Shown here: positions 57,723 to 64,000 of the stretch, one piece after another
Numbering within the stretch: the first letter of the stretch is position 1
Layout of the letters: every line of letters begins with the position of its first letter
Made by a program: the position numbers and the translations under genes
Assembly: GCF_022539665.2 (NCBI RefSeq)
Contig: NC_081337.1
Location: forward strand, 4,502,679 to 4,566,678
DNA: 64,000 bases
Reading direction: 5' to 3'
Origin: Daphnia carinata
Lineage: Eukaryota; Arthropoda; Branchiopoda; Diplostraca; Daphniidae
Notes under the pieces: model-generated
The model's database searches: none
Seen by the model: the letters and a program-made list of their open reading frames with translations, nothing else
Told to the model about the DNA's origin: nothing

Positions 57723-59011
57723 TTATTCTGTACCTGCGGTGTAAACCGGGGGCTTGTCCGATGAATTAAGGCTAGTTGTTTCACTGACATTCCTTGGTTC
57801 AGGTTGAACAGATATCGCATCTCTCTGCGCCTTTTTGACTTCTTCTGCTTCCTCTTCATCGCTGCTATCGTCATTCTTTATGAGAAACGAAAACAAATTT
57901 TCGTTATCGATATACATTTAATTTATAGGTAGTGAGGGAGGAGAGGTTGTGAAGTGGAACTCAAACAAGCCAATAAAGAAAAAGCTAAATTAATCAAGAA
58001 AAAGAACACGATAACTATTTACTAAAACAGTGGAATTTATAAAACTAACTAACCTTTGTGAAGCTCCTCGGCTGTTCAACTACAATTGGCTGCTGACTAG
58101 CAGCAGCACCTTCTTGCTGTCCATCCTGTGTAGTATATTGAATCAACTATTATGTTTCCCCAGGGAAAAGGTGGAAAGATCAAGCATAAGTAAAGACATG
58201 CGCAACCTTGATAGCATAACAAACTACACGAAATGAGAGAAGACAAAAGTAGCAACCAAAAATGGAAAGGCACTCGGTATTGGAAGAGGTGGGATTTCTT
58301 GGTACTTGCCTGAAAGTTATGGTAATCTCCTGTCTCATCAGGGGCCTTTGGGCGACACTTGCCACAGCAGAAGTTGAAACAACAGCAGCAGCAGCAGCAG
58401 AAGTAGCAGCCAGTAATAATTCCACATCCAATGAACAGAGCCTTAATACACCACCCAAAAGTTAGTGTTAAACAAGATAGCTTTTCTTTACTTTTGGAAT
58501 TTTCATTTACTTTGCACCACCCTGATGTGACTAGGAAGTAGGTGTTGACATTTTCCTCTCCAAATTGTTCAGCAATGTACAGACCAAGTGATCCATAATT
58601 ATCGTAAATGTTTCTTTTGGTTGAGTCACTCAGTATTGAATTTGCTGGTAATTTTAATAATATACTTATTAGTCATGGACATTATATTTTAAACAGATTT
58701 ATCTAACCATGATTGATCTCTTTGAATTTTTCTGCTGCTTCTGGACTTGGCTGAATTGAAATATGAAGGTATGATTAAAGACAACATGATGGAGGCTTAT
58801 GTGTAGCACCACTTACATTTTTATCTGGATGATATTTCAAAGCCAACTTCCTGTATGCTTTCTTGATGTCATCGCTTGTAGCTTGCTTGGTTAGACCCAT
58901 ACATATATACAATGAGTCACCCGTAGTCCTAAAAGAAAAAAAATGTCTATTTAATACTATTTATTTGTTAAGCTCTAACTGTATAACTTACGAATAGCGG
59001 CGTTTTTCCAT
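57723..59011 (-). CDS. Csp: Cysteine string protein (DNAJC5), synaptic vesicle co-chaperone
   Basis: Seven exons (59011-58992, 58928-58817, 58750-58708, 58644-58511, 58441-58310, 58125-58054, 57875-57723) give 221 aa. Csp is palmitoylated on its cysteine string, sits on synaptic and secretory vesicles, and recruits Hsc70 to keep SNARE proteins folded. The J domain covers about residues 8-75 with [14 protein letters not shown], so the HPD catalytic motif is intact, followed by [15 protein letters not shown]. The linker has [13 protein letters not shown]. The cysteine string reads [17 protein letters not shown] at about 115-131. The tail is acidic. The N-terminus before the J domain is very short (MEKRRYS), yet keeps a Ser at the place of the usual PKA site. 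The exon after the string is spliced from a GC donor. The start has A at -3. Confidence 0.95.
58126..58309 (-). other. Csp: GC-AG intron in Csp just after the cysteine string
   Basis: The exon ends TTTCAG|GCAAGTACC, again a strong donor with GC instead of GT; the acceptor is CTACACAG. Without this splice the acidic tail is replaced by an unrelated hydrophobic reading. Csp tails are alternatively spliced in Drosophila, so regulation here is plausible. Confidence 0.7.
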
Positions 59012-61184
59012 GATATTTTTTCCTTTTTTTTTTCGTTATTTGTCACCAACACAAGCACGCCCTTAAATCAGAGGACGTGTCAGAAACTAAACAGATCCTT
59101 GCCGAAAATTATTTAAACTAAAAAATTCAATACAATTAAATGCCGTTGATATTACACACTTAAGCTTTTGACAAGAAGAGAATCGGCATTCATTCAAGCT
59201 TCTAGCTGCAATCGGATCAATGCGCAGACTAGAATCGCGGTGTGTCAGTAGCTGGTGATAAGAAAGCCTTGACGCCATCTAGCGTTATTTTTTAAATCAA
59301 AATTTTTTAAAGTGAATCTTCCTGCACTTCGGTTTTCATGAGCAATGTTGGAAGTAAGAAGCAGCAACGAACCATGTATTAGAAAATTAGGTAGTAAAGT
59401 TAACTGCTTAACACAGCGTTGTTAATTTGAGCCATATTGTTGCGCCACTTTGAAAAACATTAAGTTAACTGATGTGCTGTTTGCGAAGCTAAGGATGTGC
59501 TCATTAAAAGGCAAATCCTATTGCTCCGATTAATCATGAAAATCATCGGAGCTACTATTATTTTTATTGATTAAATGGTTATGTTAGTCGGTTAGAGCCA
59601 AAAAGTGTCAAGGGAAACGGGTGTAAAGCAAGTTAGTATATAGCCGTGTAAGTGGTTGAACAATTATAAAGATAAGAAATGACGGGCGTGCTCCCATTCC
59701 TGATTTATCGAATATCACCAATTGAACTCCCATCTACTGATACCACCAAAAATTGGAATTAAATAGCTCGTAATGCTACCATTGAAGTGTGATATCTTGA
59801 GCGTGGCCTACAGACAGCGCTTAGTAAACCCTACAGGTCACATTTTTTTACGTCACGCACTCGTATTATTCATTCTGGATGACGAAGGTGTAGAAATTGC
59901 TGTAATCTCTGCAATCTTCAAACTCCCAGATAAGACGCGGTTACCCAGTCAAGAAGGTAAAAAAGCGATCGGTTGATGCGTTTTTTTTTTATTCCCGGCA
60001 GTTTCAAGTTTCTCATTAGCGAAACGTGAAAAACCTGCTGAAAACTGAAGTTTGGGTAAACATTTCTGTATCTAGTTGCGTTCTTCAACGTACTTTTAAC
60101 GTTGACAAGTTAACTATTTTTCTTTTTTCTTAATTTTGTAGAACATCATTTTTGATTTGCTATAATACAATTATAATATTTTCCTTTGCAAGCCATCACA
60201 GAATTCGTTGTTAAGTGTATGCTAAAATACTAAATAAAAATATTTTTTTATTACATTAAATTGCAAATTGCAAAACAAAACAATAACAAAAAGTAAACAG
60301 ACTATCCTATGGGTTAAAAGAAATCTATGTGCAACGTCGTACGTCCAATGCGTGTTTTGCGGACTGTGTAAAAGTGATTCGGAATGTTATTTGTGATTCT
60401 TGAACAAAAGTATCATAAATTCTTACCGTAACAATGTAATTATTGATGCAAAGAGTGATCTTGTGATTCTTCAACAATGCGGTTCTTGGACAAGTGTATG
60501 AGATTCTCATGAGTTTTACCGCCTCCGTTGTTTCGTGTTTTTGTCACTATTTAAATTTCAATATCTGGTTAAGTTAAAAACACAAATAAGCTGTTAGGAT
60601 TTTTCAAGTCTTCACATTTCACCTTTCTTGTGAGCTTAGACTACTGCCAATACCAAATTAACGGGTACGAAGATTTCCTGTTTAAATTTTGTTCTTCCCA
60701 TATTGTTTGGTTATTCTATCTTATGGGCGAATATCAAAACACGTCCAACTTCTGAGGATCGATTTGAATGTTACGCTAAAAGTATGCAGGGCGAATTTAA
60801 TGCGTGGGAAGGGATGCGACGGCAGTTTTTCATACCGGTTTTTCAAGTAGTACTGTTTGAGCCGGGTCGTAATTATTTATCCAGGATTATATTATTGCTT
60901 ATTTCATTATTGTTATTTATTTTTCTTTGAAATGCTTGTACGAGGAGAACTATTTTAGTTTTCAAACTGGCTGTTGCACGCTCTAATTTCACCTACACGA
61001 TTTCAGAAAGAAAAAGCAACTTTACGGAAAATGACACTATAAGTTGTACATCGGCAACAATCAATTTATAAAATTTCCGTATTTATTTAACCATGTGTAG
61101 CTTTAATTGCCACTGAGACCACCACAAAATAAATACACAAAAAAGAAATGTTTAACCAAAAAAATAAATAAAGTGAAAAACTCT
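59012..61184. other. Intergenic region between Csp and Papst2
   Basis: Csp upstream region followed by 2 kb of AT-rich sequence. Two plus-strand ORFs (59773-59976 and 60703-60930) have no recognised similarity and are treated as chance. A TTTATT at 61082-61087 would serve as the Papst2 polyadenylation signal on the minus strand. Confidence 0.4.
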
Positions 61185-63047
61185 TTACACACTGATTGCA
61201 GCCTTAGTCAATTTCTTCGTAGCCATCAATTGTTTAATAAATTTGACAGCACTTTTGAAAAGGCGAGTTTCAGCAAAGACCAAATGAGCTTGCCGTTGGC
61301 TAAGATACACTCCCAAAATAACAAGGAATCCCGACCAAACATACCTATAAACATATTGTAAAAGAAGGAATGCAAATTATAAAGATTAATTAAAAGCTGA
61401 TGCATCAAGTAATTCAATAGTGCCAGGATTACTCAACTCAACTTACTGAAATGTAAAAGGCTTTGTAAAGAACATAAACGAAACAACAATGGAAAGGGCT
61501 TTCCGAAATGTTGTAACCTGCAATGCGCAGTAATAGAAAATTATCATGTGAATAAACAAATAACAGCTCAAACTGGTATTACTGTTACTGCAGCAAAGGC
61601 ACCAGCAACTCGCACAAGGGTGAGAACCAAGTTTACTCCCACATATCCAGTAAAAGAAAGCAAAAAACCTAAACCGTATATCGAAACTGGAAACTTTTGG
61701 TTTTATTTTAATAACCAAAATTTATGCAAAGAAATAGTTAATTCCCAGTAAATAAAAAAAGCTTTTTAGCAACGCTGAACATCACAAAAACTATTTCGCA
61801 ATAGACCGATTGAAAGGCTTTCTCACATATCTGAGGGTCCAAGAAATTTCCCAAATCAGAATAGCGAATAAACAAATGCGCGATTTTAAAAAAATATTTC
61901 GCTGTCATACGAAACCGCTGAATCGGGATGTTTACGAAATAATACCAGTGGTGTTGCGTCAAAACGTCTTATTAGTTGGAATTTCCACAAAACCTGATTA
62001 GCCGCAGTGATGGCAGGAATCAAGCGGCCGCTAATTATCAAAGCCACGAAAAGATAGATGGTACCAAGTGAATATGAGTACAGGACAACTTCACTGTTCG
62101 AAGCTCCATATTTTTTCATAGCCTTTTCTTGCACATTCCCTATAATAGCATCAGCAACCAAGGCAAAGTTTATCATAATGACACCTTAAAAAAATATATC
62201 AATTAAATTTTATTCTAAAACTGAAATTAAAAGTATAGAAACCAATTGGATGAAAGTTTGGTGAAATGGTTACATCAATCAGTGTAAACCAAATTAATCC
62301 AATGCACATTATAATGGCTGCTAGAAAATCTTTTGCCCCATATTTCTTTCCTTGAATAACTATTCCACCTAATAAAACTGGAACTAGTTTACATGATTTG
62401 AAAATCACCTATTGGGAGAATTATAGTGCAAACAAATTAATTTTCCATCTTTAACTAAACGTTTCAAGTGTGGCTTATGCATCAGCTTATTTACACACCT
62501 GTGTTGGATAATTTAGATATTCCAAAGACAAGTTGGACATGGTCATTGTAGCAACGGTCAAAAATGAGATGATGATATAAGTTGGTACTGGTATTCTAAA
62601 ATGTATACAAAAAATAATATTCCTGAAAACCATAAAGAGTTTTTAGTGATTCAATCCTCCTACCTCCTTTCTGTATCATTTTTGAAGTGTGATTCTACCA
62701 TTGCAAAGAAGCTGTACAAAATAAATTGTATAAATGTTACATAAAGTCCATGAGATTTGAGTGTCGGTTGAACAAATATGGTTTCCTTGAAAGAAAACAA
62801 AATCATTTTCCCTTCCCTCATGTTCTTTAGTCCATTACACACTTACTAGTAGGAATCCATAAAGGATGAAAAAGACAAAGACTCCACACGAGACCAAGGC
62901 GAACTGGGTTGTTTGGGTGAGATATGAAATGTCGATTCCAAATAGTGTTACGTTAAAAGGCGATTCTTGGAAAATCTTTGGAGGTTTATTAATTCCAGAA
63001 AAAGAATTTGACTCAACAAGAATGGCCGAATCACTGGCATACTTCAT
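61185..63047 (-). CDS. Papst2: Golgi/ER PAPS transporter 2 (SLC35B3-like)
   Basis: Eight exons (63047-62847, 62785-62664, 62595-62499, 62408-62243, 62184-61994, 61693-61583, 61517-61447, 61344-61185) give 372 aa (human SLC35B3 about 401). The family carries the sulfate donor PAPS from the cytosol into the Golgi lumen for sulfation of proteins and glycans. It is a multi-spanning drug/metabolite-type carrier. Strong signature blocks are LSLEYLNYPTQVIFKSCKLV, PVLLGGIVIQGKKYG, GLIWFTLID, DAIIGNVQEKAMKKYGASNS, EVVLYSYSLGTIYLF, FLLSFTGYVGVNLVL, VTVTTFRKALSIVVSFMFF and YVWSGFLVILGVYLS. Two donors are weak (GTTTCT and GTTTTG). The acceptor of exon 6 is chosen by frame: TTTCCAG further in would create a stop. 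Confidence 0.92.
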
Positions 63048-63311
63048 TATTACCACAGATTAAAGGCTTCAAGAGATATTATAAAATTTTACGATTTTAT
63101 TTCAAATCTATACTCTATAAAACAACAAGGAAATTGGAGGTGGAGCCTGTGTCTGTCACGCTGTGCTTTTGCTGTGATTGGAGGGAAATCGCCGCTGGCT
63201 GTAGTGAATTGGTGGGATGTGATTGGCTGGCGCCAAAACCGCTGTCTGCTACAGTGAATTGGTGGGATGGGGAATCGGAAGACTAAGTTGCGGGTGGAAT
63301 GTGGATTTAGG
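63048..63311. other. Papst2 upstream region
   Basis: Contains a short direct repeat, AGTGAATTGGTGGGATG at about 63203 and again at about 63251, and GGCTGGCGCC. It is the probable Papst2 promoter region, but no defined element was fixed. Confidence 0.35.
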
Positions 63312-64000
63312 AAATTTTTTAGTCTACGGGTTTTTTAGTCTACGGGCTTTTCAGTCCACGGGCTTTCAGCCGACGGGCAGAGACTGTACGGTGCAAGACG
63401 GGCAACTACAGCGTTTTTTGTATGGGCAAAGGGAGTTGACGGGCAGAGAATATTAAAAAAAAGACGGGCAAAGGGAAAAAAGTGGGTGGACGGGCAACTA
63501 CAGCGGGCGTTTTCTGGGCTGAGACTGTGAGAGAAAGACGGGCAAATGCAAGGAAAAGGTCAATGGGCAATTATATTGGTCGTTTTGGCGGGCAGCGAGT
63601 GGGCCGACGGGCAGCGAGTGGGTCGACGGGCAGAGAGACGGCAGGCGGGCAGTTGGGGGCCGACGGTCAATAACAGCGGGCTCTTAGCGGGCGAAGTGGG
63701 TTGACGGGCAGAAACTTTGCGAGGGAAGACGGACAGAGGCAAAATTTGGGTGGACGAGCAATTACGGCGGGCGTTTTGACGGGCAACGACTGGACAAAAG
63801 GACTGGCAAATGCAAAAAAAGGTAGATGTGCCTCTACAGCAGTAATTTTTGCAGGCAAAGTGTGGGTTGACGGGCAGAGTGTGGGTTGACAGGCAGAAAG
63901 TGGTTTGACGGGCAAATATTGGCTTGACGGGCAGAGAGGGGGGTCAACGGGTAACTTCAGCTGTTTTCTTGACGGGCAGAGAAAGTGAGGGGATGGACGG
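63312..64000. repeat. G-rich degenerate minisatellite, runs off the window
   Basis: The plus strand repeats GACGGGCA or close variants at irregular spacing of about 19-90 bases; fourteen exact copies can be counted between 63372 and 63978. A longer unit TGGGTTGACGGGCAGAG is clearest at 63860-63980. The ORFs here come from the repeat and are not genes. The array continues past 64000. Confidence 0.85.

Noticed and set aside
58180-58458. Minus-strand ORF rich in Leu/Ala/Val opposite and beside the Csp cysteine string, and the plus-strand Ala/Glu ORF at 58262-58465
   Set aside because: Both are alternative frames of the TGC-repeat codons of the cysteine string and the adjoining intron.
59773-60930. 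Short plus-strand ORFs in the Csp-Papst2 gap
   Set aside because: No recognisable domain, no linked exons, and lengths expected by chance in 2 kb of AT-rich DNA.
63312-63915. ORFs in the terminal G-rich repeat (for example 63482-63673 and 63667-63915)
   Set aside because: Open frames are a by-product of the GACGGGCA repeat; their peptides are repeat translations in several frames at once.

Overview
The window looks like nuclear DNA of a small-genome arthropod, most likely a branchiopod crustacean such as Daphnia. The genes are split by many very short GT-AG introns, mostly 50-100 bp. Gene content is animal: Brahma, EPS8, DEPDC1, cysteine string protein, SLC35B3-type PAPS transporter and glycine-cleavage T protein. 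A run of the arthropod telomere pentamer (TTAGG) is also present. The species call is inference; the arthropod call is fairly safe.

Layout. Bases 1-20,900 are gene-poor and packed with decayed mobile DNA: receptor-type and bestrophin gene fragments (2.3-3.0 kb), a nearly intact PIF/Harbinger transposase with its convergent Myb/SANT partner (3.2-6.45 kb), a second Myb/SANT copy in inverted orientation (6.5-7.5 kb), two EnSpm/CACTA-like transposase relics (7.9-9.4 kb minus, 13.3-14.3 kb plus), a DUF4806-family gene just after the second relic (14.4-16.2 kb), a Helitron relic (18.4-19.2 kb), a complete hAT-type MITE with perfect 8-bp target duplication (20.27-20.82 kb), a 31-bp minisatellite and palindromic repeats. 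The only gene here that looks like a host gene is a small membrane-protein ORF at 1153-1695.

Bases 20,900-63,050 are gene-rich. In order: DEPDC1 (+), EPS8 (-), GcvT/AMT (+), a small NOL8-C-terminus-like gene (-), one or two small unknown ORFs, Brahma (+), a type I membrane receptor with sushi and fucolectin domains and a tyrosine-motif tail (+), Csp/DNAJC5 (-) and Papst2/SLC35B3 (-). Exon chains were assembled by hand by requiring splice sites, frame continuity and family similarity; they close without internal stops and give protein lengths close to the known families (EPS8 823 aa, DEPDC1 841 aa, AMT 404 aa, Brahma about 1744 aa, Csp 221 aa, Papst2 372 aa). The last 0.7 kb is a G-rich degenerate minisatellite that runs off the window.

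The genes do not form one pathway. DEPDC1 and EPS8 are convergent with a 0.4-kb gap; AMT and the neighbouring minus-strand ORF are divergent. No clearly new system was proven. The best candidates for a second look are the possible pairing of an EnSpm-like transposase with a DUF4806 protein, the sushi/fucolectin receptor with ITIM-like tyrosines, the head-to-head Myb/SANT inverted repeat, and two GC-AG introns placed near the ends of Brahma and Csp.
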